From Acidimicrobiaceae bacterium (GTDB taxonomy: Bacteria > Actinomycetota > Acidimicrobiia > Acidimicrobiales > Bog-793): a stretch of DNA of 64,000 bases. This document shows, piece by piece, positions 26,995 to 35,582 of the stretch (position 1 is the stretch's first letter; the number at the start of each line of letters is the position of its first letter). Location of the stretch: NCBI GenBank assembly GCA_025464005.1, contig JAODBO010000083.1:51546-115545 (forward strand), given 5' to 3'. The notes under the pieces were generated by a model that searched no databases, was not told the DNA's origin, and saw nothing but the letters and a program-made list of their open reading frames with translations. Both the position numbers and the translations under genes were made by a program.

Positions 26995-28305
26995 GTGAGC
27001 GCCCGACTGCCGCCGCCCATCGCTCGACCGAGGCGCTCCGCCCTGCGGCGGTCGCGCATGCCGCGCTGGCCGAGCCGCGGTGCGACGCGCGGTGGGCAGC
27101 GCCGTTGGCCGCGCCGGCTTCTCATCGGCGCCATCTCCCTCGTCGTGATCGTGATCTTGCTCGCCGTCGGCGTGTGGGTCTATGCGCGCTTCCGCTTCGG
27201 TCAGATCCACAAGAGCCGCGTCGCCGGCCTCACGCCCATCGCGAGCGGCAAGCCGTTCGACATCCTGCTCGTCGGCTCGGACTCGCGCGCCTTCGTGGAC
27301 AACGCTTCCCAGGCCTCGGCCTTCGGAGCGAAGTCCGCTACGACCGGGCAACGCAGCGACGTCATCATCGTGGCAAGGATCGACCCGGTCACCCGACAAG
27401 TGCGGCTCCTGTCCATCCCACGAGACACCTGGGTGAACATCCCCGGCAACGTCACGAACATCTCCGGACCCAACAGGATCAACGCGGCGTTCAACAACGG
27501 GCCGAGCCTGCTCGTCCAGACGATCAACGACACCTTCCACATCCCCGTCACCTACTACGCCGAGGTCAACTTCCCCGGCTTCTCCGGCATGGTGAACGCG
27601 CTCGGCAAGATCTACCTGGACTTCCGCTACCCCGTGAAGGACGCCTACTCCGGTCTCGACATCACCCAGACCGGTTGCCAGGCGGTAAACGGGACCCAGG
27701 CGCTCGCCCTCGTGCGCAGCCGGCACCTCTACTACTACACGAACGGCGCGTGGAACTACGACGGGAGCTCGGACTTCAGCCGCATCCAGCGCCAGGACGC
27801 CTTCTTCCGCGCCATCGTGTTCCGCCTGCGGGGCGCGGTCACCGATCCACTCACGCTCAACAGCTTCCTCGGCGCGTCGACGAAGAACGTGACGATCGAC
27901 CAGACGCTCAGCGAGGGCGAGCTCGTAAGCCTGGCGAGGATCTTCCGCAGCTTCACCTCCGCCGAGCTCATCACCGAGACCATGCCGACGGCCCCCGTGG
28001 TGATCTCGGGCCAGGACGTGCTCGAGCCGGCCGTCGGACCGGACGAGACGATGATCTCCAACTTCCTCGCATTCGGCACGACCACTGCCAAGACGACGGC
28101 CGCTCTCCGGTCCACCGGAGCTCCCGCAAGCGGGGGGACCGTTCTTGGGGCCCAAGGGCTTGTCGCCATGCTCACCTCCGCCGTGCTCGACTCGAGCGCG
28201 CTCGCGCCCGTCACGACGGTGCCCGGCTCACCGGCGGTCGTCCCCGGAAACGTGGACTACAACACCCAGCTGGAGCCGTGGAACCCGGTGCCCTGCACCC
28301 CCTGA
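26995..28305 (+). CDS. LytR-CpsA-Psr (LCP) family cell-wall ligase
   Basis: A 436-residue protein. A basic Arg/Pro-rich cytoplasmic N terminus is followed by one membrane helix (residues about 46-66) and an extracytoplasmic LCP domain. Family motifs seen are FDILLVGSDSRA, SDVIIVARIDPVTRQVRLLSIPRDTWVNIPG (split here as SDVIIVARID and SIPRDTWVNIPG), INAAFNNG, and LALVRSRH with the conserved arginines. LCP enzymes transfer lipid-linked glycopolymers such as arabinogalactan to peptidoglycan. The GTG at 26995 is supported by a -10 element. It lies near the GT genes, consistent with an envelope role. Confidence 0.88.
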   Translation: MSARLPPPIARPRRSALRRSRMPRWPSRGATRGGQRRWPRRLLIGAISLVVIVILLAVGVWVYARFRFGQIHKSRVAGLTPIASGKPFDILLVGSDSRAFVDNASQASAFGAKSATTGQRSDVIIVARIDPVTRQVRLLSIPRDTWVNIPGNVTNISGPNRINAAFNNGPSLLVQTINDTFHIPVTYYAEVNFPGFSGMVNALGKIYLDFRYPVKDAYSGLDITQTGCQAVNGTQALALVRSRHLYYYTNGAWNYDGSSDFSRIQRQDAFFRAIVFRLRGAVTDPLTLNSFLGASTKNVTIDQTLSEGELVSLARIFRSFTSAELITETMPTAPVVISGQDVLEPAVGPDETMISNFLAFGTTTAKTTAALRSTGAPASGGTVLGAQGLVAMLTSAVLDSSALAPVTTVPGSPAVVPGNVDYNTQLEPWNPVPCTP

Positions 28306-28326
28306 GGCGTCGGCACACCCCGCGCG

Positions 28327-28332
28327 TACACT
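28327..28332 (+). promoter_or_regulatory. -10 element (TACACT) for a leaderless start at 28340
   Basis: TACACT is followed by seven bases and the GTG start of the exonuclease gene. Confidence 0.5.
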
Positions 28333-28339
28333 CCTGCCG

Positions 28340-29203
28340 GTGAACCTTGCGGCATCGGCGCCGCCCCCGGAGCGCTGCCCCACACTCGTCTCGCGACTGA
28401 CCTCGGGACCGAACCTCGACCTGGGCTATGCGGTGATAGACGTCGAGACGACAGGCCTCGACGCTCAGGTGCACCGCATCGTCGAGTGCGCCATCGTCGA
28501 GCTCGACCCGTCGGGGGACATCGTCGACGAGTGGGTGTCGCTCGTGGCGATCCCAGAGGCGGAGGAGCTCGGCGCGAGCTTCGTCCACGGCATCACGAGA
28601 TCGATGCTCGCCGGGGCGCCGGCCTTTGCAGAGCTGGTGCCCGAGCTGGTAGCGCGCCTTTCCGGGCGCGTCGTCGTCGGTCACGTCCTGGAGTTCGACG
28701 CGAGCCACCTCGCGGCGGAGTTCCGACGGGCGGGAGTCGAGCTGCCCGACCTCGTCGCAGCGGGGCTCTGCACACGCGACCTCGCCCGGATCCACCTGCC
28801 ATCGGAAAGGCGGTCGCTCGAGGTCTGCTGTGCTCTCGCCGGCGTGCAGCTCACCGGCCCGCATACTGCGCTCGGCGACGCGCGCGCGGCGGCAGGCCTG
28901 CTCAGGTGGTTCATCGATGCCGGCCACGGTTTCGGCTGGGCCGATCGCGCACTCGCGGCTCGGGGACTCGGCTGGCCCCGACCGGGCCCGGCGCGCGAGC
29001 GTTCGGGAGCGGCAGGCCTCGGCCGCCCGGATCGGCTAGCCGACCCAGTCCTCGACGAGCGAGCCGCCAGGGCCGGGGCGGAACACCGGGACCTCCCCGA
29101 GCGAGCACACGAGACCGACGTCGTCGCCGAGCGTGGTGCGCCACGCAACGGTCTCGGTGACGAGCGCGCCGACGGCGACGACGTCGCCGCCCGCCTGGCG
29201 TAA
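28340..29203 (+). CDS. DnaQ-like 3'-5' exonuclease
   Basis: A 287-residue protein with a DEDDh exonuclease domain at residues about 30-195. Exo I is YAVIDVETTGLDA, Exo II is VVGHVLEFDASHLAAEF and Exo III is TGPHTALGDARAAAGLL, which supplies the catalytic His and Asp. It may proofread with DNA polymerase III or act in repair or RNA trimming. The GTG start is supported by a leaderless -10; the longer ORF lies inside the LCP gene. The last 168 bases overlap the convergent phosphoribosyltransferase gene, and that C-terminal tail is charged and probably unconstrained. Confidence 0.87.
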   Translation: MNLAASAPPPERCPTLVSRLTSGPNLDLGYAVIDVETTGLDAQVHRIVECAIVELDPSGDIVDEWVSLVAIPEAEELGASFVHGITRSMLAGAPAFAELVPELVARLSGRVVVGHVLEFDASHLAAEFRRAGVELPDLVAAGLCTRDLARIHLPSERRSLEVCCALAGVQLTGPHTALGDARAAAGLLRWFIDAGHGFGWADRALAARGLGWPRPGPARERSGAAGLGRPDRLADPVLDERAARAGAEHRDLPERAHETDVVAERGAPRNGLGDERADGDDVAARLA

Positions 29204-29671
29204 CAGGCGCACCGCTGCCGCGGCCGAGGAGCCGGTCGATATGACGTCGTCGACGAAGGCCACACGTTTGCCCGCGACGTGGTGCAGGCGCGCCCGATCG
29301 AAACGGAGCTGCTGCACCGGGCCGGTCGTGATCGATTGCACCGGCTCGGTGAGCGCGTCCTCGAGGTGGATCTTCGGCGTCTTGTGGAGCACGACGTAGT
29401 CGTCGAGACCGAGCGCCCGGGTGACCTCGATCACGACGGGCAGGCCCATCGTCGCCGCGGTCGCGACGATGTCGACGCGCTTCGGCTGGATCATCGCGGC
29501 GAGCTCCCGCCCGGCCTGGGCGGTGAAGCTCAGGCCTAGGTCCACCGTGATGAGCAGCGCGATCGTAAGGTCCTGCCCGAGCGGAACGAGGGGAAGGTCG
29601 AGCTCCTGGGTACCGACACGCGCCCTGTAGGTCGGTCGCAGCTCGTCACGGCTCTGCGCGGCAGTGCTCAT
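29036..29671 (-). CDS. Adenine/xanthine-type phosphoribosyltransferase
   Basis: A 211-residue type I phosphoribosyltransferase. The PRPP-binding loop is RVAFVDDVISTGSSAAAAV (residues about 134-152). The hood region carries MIQPKRVDIVATAATMGLPV. It resembles adenine/xanthine PRTases and PyrE-like proteins; the base is uncertain. Its ATG overlaps the stop of trpD by four bases (ATGA), so the pair is coupled. Pairing of two PRPP users suggests shared PRPP control, but this is inference. It converges with the exonuclease gene and overlaps its 3' end. Confidence 0.8.
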   Translation of the reverse strand: MSTAAQSRDELRPTYRARVGTQELDLPLVPLGQDLTIALLITVDLGLSFTAQAGRELAAMIQPKRVDIVATAATMGLPVVIEVTRALGLDDYVVLHKTPKIHLEDALTEPVQSITTGPVQQLRFDRARLHHVAGKRVAFVDDVISTGSSAAAAVRLLRQAGGDVVAVGALVTETVAWRTTLGDDVGLVCSLGEVPVFRPGPGGSLVEDWVG

Positions 29672-30789
29672 CTCTCGGCCTCCTCGGCCGCGGCACTCGA
29701 CACCGCGACCAGCTTGTCTAGCGTGGCCGCGGCGGCCCCGGAGTCGAGCGCCGTGCACGCGAGATCCAGCCCTGCTGCGAGGTCGTCCGCGAGCCCCGCA
29801 ACCACGAGCGCGGCTGCGGCGTTGAGCGCGACGAGATCCCGTTGGGGCCCGTCGGCGCCGGAGAGGATCTCACGAGCCCGGTCGGCGTTCTCGCGCGGAT
29901 CGCCTCCGCGAAGCGAGTCCGGGTTGGCCGGAGAGAGCCCGAGCCGGGCCGGGTCCACGACGTAGGTACGGGTGTCGGTCTCGCCGCTCGCGTCGGCGAC
30001 GATCTCGATGACCGTCGACGGGGCGACCGTGGACAGCTCGTCCAGCCCGTCGTGGCCGAAGAAGACCATCGCTCGCACCGCCCCGTTCGCCCGAAGGACG
30101 CCGACCATCTTCTCCGCCATCGTCGGATCGCCCACTCCGAGCGTCTGCCTGCTGACCCGGCCGGGGTTCACGAGAGGCCCGAGAAAGTTGAAGACGGTCG
30201 CGGTCCCGAGCTCTCGGCGCACCGTCGCCGCGTGGCGCATCGCTGGGTGGTAGCGCACGGCCAAGCAGAAGCCCATTCCAGCCTCCTCGACGCAGCGCTC
30301 CACCCCCGCGGGACCGAGGTCGATCACGACACCGAGCGCCTCGAGCACGTCTGCGGAGCCGGTCTTCGACGTCGCGGCCCGGCCACCGTGCTTGCACACC
30401 TTCGCGCCGGCACCGGCCGCGACGAGAGCAGCGAGGGTCGACACGTTGATGGTCCCGCTCCGGTCCCCGCCGGTTCCGCAGGTGTCGATCGCAGTGGCGC
30501 TGACCGTCACCGTCTCGCCATACGCGCGCATCGCCGCGACGAAGCCCGTGAGCTCCTCGACCGTCTCGCCCTTCGTGCGCAGCGCGGCGGCGAATGCCGC
30601 GGTCTGGGCGGGAGTCGCGCGCCCGGCGAGGATCTCCTCGAAGGCCGCCGCAGCGTCCGCCACGGCCAGGTCCTCCCGCCGAAACAGCCGACCGAGGACG
30701 CCTGGCCAGTAGCCCAGCTCGCCAAAGTGAGGCCCGGCCGGCAGACCGTCGGCACCGCGCGGCCCATCAAGACCTGCGGCGACGGGCAC
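29668..30789 (-). CDS. trpD: Anthranilate phosphoribosyltransferase
   Basis: A 373-residue enzyme of tryptophan synthesis that joins anthranilate and PRPP. Signatures visible are DTCGTGGDRSGTINVSTLAA for PRPP binding, CKHGGRAATSKTGSADVLEALG, AVRYHPAMRHAATVRRELG and FNFLGPLVNPG. The first 35 residues, rich in Gly and Pro, are an extra N terminus; a downstream start is possible. No other trp gene is in the window. The four-base overlap with the following phosphoribosyltransferase is unusual for trpD. Confidence 0.92.
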   Translation of the reverse strand: MPVAAGLDGPRGADGLPAGPHFGELGYWPGVLGRLFRREDLAVADAAAAFEEILAGRATPAQTAAFAAALRTKGETVEELTGFVAAMRAYGETVTVSATAIDTCGTGGDRSGTINVSTLAALVAAGAGAKVCKHGGRAATSKTGSADVLEALGVVIDLGPAGVERCVEEAGMGFCLAVRYHPAMRHAATVRRELGTATVFNFLGPLVNPGRVSRQTLGVGDPTMAEKMVGVLRANGAVRAMVFFGHDGLDELSTVAPSTVIEIVADASGETDTRTYVVDPARLGLSPANPDSLRGGDPRENADRAREILSGADGPQRDLVALNAAAALVVAGLADDLAAGLDLACTALDSGAAAATLDKLVAVSSAAAEEAER

Positions 30790-30821
30790 CTTGGGCGAAG
30801 AAGGTGTCGCGGAAACTTCGA

Positions 30822-31052
30822 TCAGGCGCTCTTGCGACGCTGGCGCAACGCCCGCCGCCGCTCGCGCTCGGTGAGGCCACCCCAGACCCCGTCCCGCTCG
30901 CGATGAGCTAGCGCGTGCTCGAGGCAGACCTGCTGCACAGGGCAGGCGACACAGATCGCCTTCGCCTCCTCGGCCTCCTCGTCGGAAGCCGGGTAGAAGA
31001 TGTCGGGGTCGAGGCCCCGGCAGGCTGCTCTCTTTCGCCAGGTGGCGTTCAT
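30822..31052 (-). CDS. WhiB family transcriptional regulator
   Basis: A 76-residue actinobacterial Fe-S regulator. Four cysteines are in WhiB spacing: C10 in AACRGLDP, C34 and C37 in ICVACPVQQVC, and C43. The GVWGGLTERERRRALRQ turn plus basic tail for DNA contact follows. WhiB proteins bind a [4Fe-4S] cluster and act with the principal sigma factor. The length and sequence resemble the WhiB1/WblE group, but the subclass cannot be fixed by eye. It lies 32 bases upstream of trpD on the same strand. Confidence 0.94.
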   Translation of the reverse strand: MNATWRKRAACRGLDPDIFYPASDEEAEEAKAICVACPVQQVCLEHALAHRERDGVWGGLTERERRRALRQRRKSA

Positions 31053-31374
31053 CGGACGATCACTTTCTCGCGCTGCGTTCTCAAAATCACATTTACGACC
31101 GCTCTGCCCAGCCGCTATAGGGCGAGAACATTACGATCCTCGACCTGTAACAGCCACGCTCGCGGCGCGGACTAGGCTGTCGCCTGCGGACGAACGCTCT
31201 ATCGGCCGGCGAAGCCCACTCCACCGAGCCCCTAGTTACGGGCTCCACGGAGTTGGAGCATCTATTTTGGCGCCTGGAGCCCGTGCTGTCCAGCACCGCC
31301 TGCTGGCGCGCCCTCGTAGACCAGGCTGCGAATGGCTCCACGCCCTGGTCGGCGCCCTAAACGCCCCTTTGGCG
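31053..31374. other. Intergenic stretch with a cluster of hairpins
   Basis: The 322 bases between the DUF3501 stop and whiB hold no gene. From 31238 onward there is a run of inverted repeats. A perfect 10-base stem pairs 31238-31247 with 31275-31284, and GTGCT/AGCAC lies near 31283-31296. A 7-base stem pairs 31319-31325 with 31344-31350, and the terminator-like hairpin at 31361 follows. The half nearest whiB probably contains its promoter. Confidence 0.5.
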
Positions 31375-31375
31375 T
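31361..31375 (-). terminator. Terminator-like hairpin just after the DUF3501 gene
   Basis: On the minus strand ACGCC-AAAGG-GGCGT followed by TT starts at the stop codon of the DUF3501 gene. The stem is five base pairs with a short T run, so a modest intrinsic terminator of the rubrerythrin operon. Confidence 0.4.
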
Positions 31376-31980
31376 CACCGGGCGGATTGCGACCAATCCG
31401 CGGTGAGCGACGCCTTCGTGGCGCCCGACAGCTCCGTCGCGTGCTCGTAGCTCGGATGGTCGACGGCGAGGACGGCCTGATCGGTGGTGAACCGCTCCGC
31501 TAGTGCCGGGGAGAGCTCGATCCTCACGTAGTGGACCGATGCGGTCACCGCCTCCCGCGTCAGCAGGGAGGCGTGCGCCGGGTCGACGACGGAGCGGACC
31601 TCCATGAGCGTCGCCCCCGAACCGATGCGCAGCACGACGGAAGTCTCGATCCCGACGAGCTTGGGCAGCCACTCCCGTAGCTCGGGCTCGCTCGTCAGCT
31701 CGACGAACAGGGTCATCGAGAGCTCACCCCGTCCGGGAATGAGCGGGTTGTAGGTGTCGAGCTCCTCCTGGATCTGCTCGTCCGCGAGCATCCGCTCGGC
31801 GCGCGCCATCTCCTGGACCTGGAAACGGATCGTCGTGCGGTTCTCGAAGACGACGCTGAGGATCGGGCCGAGCTGGAGGCGCCGCAGCTTCTTCAGTGCG
31901 ATAACCTCTCGGCGGAAGTCCTCTCGCTCCCGCTCGTAGGCGCGCTGGTCGACGATGTCGGCAAGGGTGAGCCCGCTCAT
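31375..31980 (-). CDS. DUF3501 family protein
   Basis: A 201-residue soluble protein. Family features are the N terminus [20 protein letters not shown] and the central FENRTTIRFQVQEMARAERM, followed by ELDTYNPLIPGRGELSMTLF. The function of DUF3501 is not known. It commonly occurs with rubrerythrin and an HdrD/GlpC-type Fe-S protein, as here. Its ATG overlaps the stop of the Fe-S protein by four bases. The longer ORF inside the upstream gene was rejected. A role in the same redox or oxidative-stress pathway is inferred. Confidence 0.87.
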   Translation of the reverse strand: MSGLTLADIVDQRAYEREREDFRREVIALKKLRRLQLGPILSVVFENRTTIRFQVQEMARAERMLADEQIQEELDTYNPLIPGRGELSMTLFVELTSEPELREWLPKLVGIETSVVLRIGSGATLMEVRSVVDPAHASLLTREAVTASVHYVRIELSPALAERFTTDQAVLAVDHPSYEHATELSGATKASLTADWSQSAR

Positions 31981-33281
31981 CTCTCTCCCTCCTCGGGGAT
32001 TCCATAGGCTCGGGCGAGCAGCTGCAGGGGGTGAACCGGCCGCAGCCCCGTCTCCTGAAGGATCGCCATGTTGGCCAGGTGGCAGTCGCCGCACACAGCG
32101 TCGGCGCCTGCCGCGCCGATCTCTCGGGCGAGCGGCCTCGCGACCTTCCGGGCGAGCTCGTAGTTCTCCGCCCGGTAGCCCCACGTGCCGTCGATCCCCG
32201 AGCACCGCTCGACGAGGGTGACCTTCGTCCCCGTCAGCTGCATGAGGTCCCGCCCCTTGAAACCCACCATCTGCGCTCGCAGATGGCAGGCGAGGTGGTA
32301 GACGACCTTCTCGGGAACCTCCCCGGTGAAGCTCGTGTCGAGCCCGCCACCTTCGCGCCGGTGCTCCTTCACCAAGTACTCACTCGCGTCGAAGGTGTGC
32401 TCGGCGACGAGGTCGGCATCGACGCCCGGCGCGTAGATCGGGTAGTCCTGGCGGATTATGTACGCGCACGTCGGCTGGGCGACGACGATCTCCCGACCGG
32501 CGCGCACCTCCGAGGCCAGCGCGGTGACGTTCCTGCGTGCGGCGTGCTCGAAGCGTGCGACGTCGCCGCCGTGCAGCCACGGCGCGCCGCAGCATCGCGT
32601 GCCTTCAGGCAGCGAGCAGGCGATGCCGTTCCGCTCGTAGACCCGCACGAGGTCCTTGGCGATTCCGGGCTCCATGTACTCGACGAAACACGTCGGGAAG
32701 ACGCTCACCTCCGCCTTCGGGGCCTCGATGCCGAGCGAACGACGCTTCTTGAACCAGGTGGTGAAGCGCTCGCGGGCATAGGGCGGTAGCACCCGCTCGG
32801 ACGCGATGCCGACGGTGGCCTCCATGACCTTGCGTGGGAAGGAGCCCGTCTTCGAGATGATCGCGTTCACGACTGGCGCCGCGGCGGAAGACACCTTGCC
32901 GAGGAGGTCTGTCCGAGCGAGGAACTGGTCCGCAGCCCGCTCGACGAGGGGGCGTCCTCCTTTCGAGTGGGTCACCGCGTTGGCTCGCATCATGAGCCGG
33001 GGGAAGTCGAGCTCCCACTCGTGCGGCGGCACGTAAGGGCACTTGATGTAGCAGAGCTTGCACTGGTAGCACTCGTCGACGACCTTGTCCTGCTCCGCGA
33101 CGGTCATCGCTGCAACGTCGCCGTCGTGACCGTCAATCGCGTCGAACAGGGTCGGGAACGACGGGCAGAGGTTGAAGCAGAGCCGGCAGCCGTGGCAGAG
33201 GTCGTAGACGCGCTCGAGCTCCTGGCGCATGTCGCTCTCGTCGAGGTACTGCGGATGGTGCGGGTCGTACGTCGTCGTCAC
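31977..33281 (-). CDS. HdrD/GlpC-like (Fe-S)-binding oxidoreductase subunit
   Basis: A 434-residue protein. Two N-terminal ferredoxin-like clusters are visible: [13 protein letters not shown] near residue 28 and [16 protein letters not shown] near residue 71. Two C-terminal CCG-type domains follow ([13 protein letters not shown] near 232 and [11 protein letters not shown] near 396, the second lacking the double Cys). This is the heterodisulfide reductase subunit/GlpC family, which passes electrons through Fe-S clusters. The GTG start at 33281 follows AGGGAGA. It is translated from an operon with rubrerythrin upstream and DUF3501 downstream. The physiological partner is unknown. Confidence 0.88.
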   Translation of the reverse strand: MTTTYDPHHPQYLDESDMRQELERVYDLCHGCRLCFNLCPSFPTLFDAIDGHDGDVAAMTVAEQDKVVDECYQCKLCYIKCPYVPPHEWELDFPRLMMRANAVTHSKGGRPLVERAADQFLARTDLLGKVSSAAAPVVNAIISKTGSFPRKVMEATVGIASERVLPPYARERFTTWFKKRRSLGIEAPKAEVSVFPTCFVEYMEPGIAKDLVRVYERNGIACSLPEGTRCCGAPWLHGGDVARFEHAARRNVTALASEVRAGREIVVAQPTCAYIIRQDYPIYAPGVDADLVAEHTFDASEYLVKEHRREGGGLDTSFTGEVPEKVVYHLACHLRAQMVGFKGRDLMQLTGTKVTLVERCSGIDGTWGYRAENYELARKVARPLAREIGAAGADAVCGDCHLANMAILQETGLRPVHPLQLLARAYGIPEEGER

Positions 33282-33403
33282 TGTGTTCGTCTCCCTGTAC
33301 TCGTCTCCCTGCGCCCGGGAAGGTGGACCCGGAGCTCTCGACTGGGGCCGCGCCATGGCGCGTCACCGCGCGCTGTCGCGGAGGTGTACTGCGCGCTGGC
33401 GCA

Positions 33404-33440
33404 CTCGAGTCCCGGGCCAGCACAGCTCCCGGGACTCGAG
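33404..33440. other. Perfect 13-bp inverted repeat between rubrerythrin and Fe-S genes
   Basis: CTCGAGTCCCGGG (33404-33416) and CCCGGGACTCGAG (33428-33440) are exact complements with an 11-base loop. In RNA this is a very stable hairpin. No T-run follows, so it may be an mRNA stabiliser, attenuator or partial terminator that sets different levels of rubrerythrin and Fe-S protein. Confidence 0.75.
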
Positions 33441-33489
33441 ACGCAGATGATCGATCGCCGCTCCACGTGGGCTCGCGGGCGGCGCGAGG

Positions 33490-33912
<423 letters not shown>

Positions 33913-34052
33913 TGTGCTCCTCTCGTCGGTCCGCCGCCGGCGCGCTGGTTGGACGTACGGACGCTCGCTGAACTTGCTCCAATGTTAGTTCGATTCTAAA
34001 CGAGCGGATCGGAAGCCCGACGCGGCGCGCCGCTATGGCACGCTGGTCCGCC

Positions 34053-35495
34053 ATGAGCATCCTCGTCGTCGACGTCGGCACGAGCGGCGTGCGCGCGTCG
34101 GTCGTCCGGCCGGACGCGACGATCGGTGCGGTGCAGCGCGCCGCGGTCGGCGCTCGCACTCCGGCGCCTGGGATGGTCGAGCTCGACGCCGTGGCCATAG
34201 CTGCGGCGGCGCTCGATGTGGCGAGCGCCGCGCTCGAGGCCGCGGGCCCCGTCGAGGCGATCGCCGTGGCCGCCCAGCGCGCCTCGACCATCGTCTGGGA
34301 CCGGTCGACCGGCGAGCCCGTCGGGCCGGGAATCGGGTGGCAGGACCTCCGGACGGCGGGCGCGTGCCTCGCTCTCCGCTCGCGCGGGATCAGGGTCGCG
34401 CCCAACCAGTCGGCGACCAAGCTCGCTCTCCTCCTCGACACCCACGACCCCGAGCGCACGCGGGACCTGTGCTTCGGCACCGTGGACTCGTGGCTCGTCT
34501 GGACGCTCTCGGGCGGCGCGGCCCACGTCACCGACGCGACGAACGCCGGGGTCACGGGTCTCGTCCTGCTCGACGGGTCGGCGTGGGACCCGGCGATGCT
34601 CGAAGCGCTGCGCATCCCCGCCTCCGTGCTGCCGAGGATCGTCGACTCGACCGGCGTCGTCGCCGAGGCCAAGGCTCTTCCGGGTGCGCCGTTGATCGCG
34701 GGAATCGTCGGTGATCAGCAGGGCTCGCTCATCGGTCAGGGCTGCCTGGCGCCCGGGCAGGCGAAGGCGACGTTCGGTACGGGCGGAATGCTCGACTGCT
34801 CGACGGGCTCCGAGCGGCCACCGTTCCCCGTGAAGGGCGACGCCGGCACCTTCCCGATCGTGACATGGCAGGGCGGTGGGACGATCCACTGGGGCATCGA
34901 GGCGATCATGCTCTCCGCCGGCTCGTGCGTCGACTGGCTGCGAAGCGGCCTCGGCATCATCACGAGCGCCGCGGAGACCGACGCGCTCGCCGCCTCGGCC
35001 CGGGACTCCGCAGGCGTCTCCTTCGTCCCCGCCCTCGGCGGTCTCGGCACGCCCGTCTGGGACTTCGGGGCCCGCGGGACGCTCGTCGGCCTGAACGCCT
35101 CGACGACCAAGTCCGAGGTCGTGCGCGCCGTGCTGGAAGGGATCGCCCATCGAGGCGCCGATCTGCTCGAGGCTGCCGAGTCGGACTCGGGCCGGACCAT
35201 CGAGGGCCTGCGCGTCGACGGGGGCATGAGCGAGAACGTGACGTTCGTCCAGGCTCTCGCCGACGCGACGCGTCGGCCGATCGCGCTCGCCCCGGTGACC
35301 GAGGCCACGACGCTCGGCGCCGCGTTCCTCGCCGGCGCCGCGGTCGGTACCTGGTCCTCGCTCGACGAGGCATCCTCGGCGGCGCCCCCTCGGGCCGTGA
35401 TCGAGCCTCGCCGCCGGCTCGACCGGGAGCGGTGGCTCGACGCGAGGTCGCGCGCCGAGGCGCAGGTCCCCAGCATGACTGCTATCACATTCTGA
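34053..35495 (+). CDS. FGGY-family carbohydrate/polyol kinase
   Basis: A 480-residue sugar kinase fold protein. The phosphate-1 motif is VVDVGTSGVRASVV at the N terminus. The GTVDSWLVWTLSGG region, FGTGGMLDCSTG and the C-terminal FGGY signature DGGMSENVTFVQALADATRR are visible. It is close to glycerol kinases but the substrate (glycerol, xylulose, other) cannot be fixed by eye. The ATG at 34053 replaces an earlier in-frame ATG because the family start MSILVVDVGTSG begins here. No transporter or polyol dehydrogenase is adjacent. Confidence 0.83.
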   Translation: MSILVVDVGTSGVRASVVRPDATIGAVQRAAVGARTPAPGMVELDAVAIAAAALDVASAALEAAGPVEAIAVAAQRASTIVWDRSTGEPVGPGIGWQDLRTAGACLALRSRGIRVAPNQSATKLALLLDTHDPERTRDLCFGTVDSWLVWTLSGGAAHVTDATNAGVTGLVLLDGSAWDPAMLEALRIPASVLPRIVDSTGVVAEAKALPGAPLIAGIVGDQQGSLIGQGCLAPGQAKATFGTGGMLDCSTGSERPPFPVKGDAGTFPIVTWQGGGTIHWGIEAIMLSAGSCVDWLRSGLGIITSAAETDALAASARDSAGVSFVPALGGLGTPVWDFGARGTLVGLNASTTKSEVVRAVLEGIAHRGADLLEAAESDSGRTIEGLRVDGGMSENVTFVQALADATRRPIALAPVTEATTLGAAFLAGAAVGTWSSLDEASSAAPPRAVIEPRRRLDRERWLDARSRAEAQVPSMTAITF

Positions 35496-35582
35496 AATCT
35501 GGCTCTCTGACCGGCACGTGCCCGCCTGACACCGAGGTGAACACGCCGCGCTCTGATGCTCGTGGGCGCCCGTCCCGACCGG

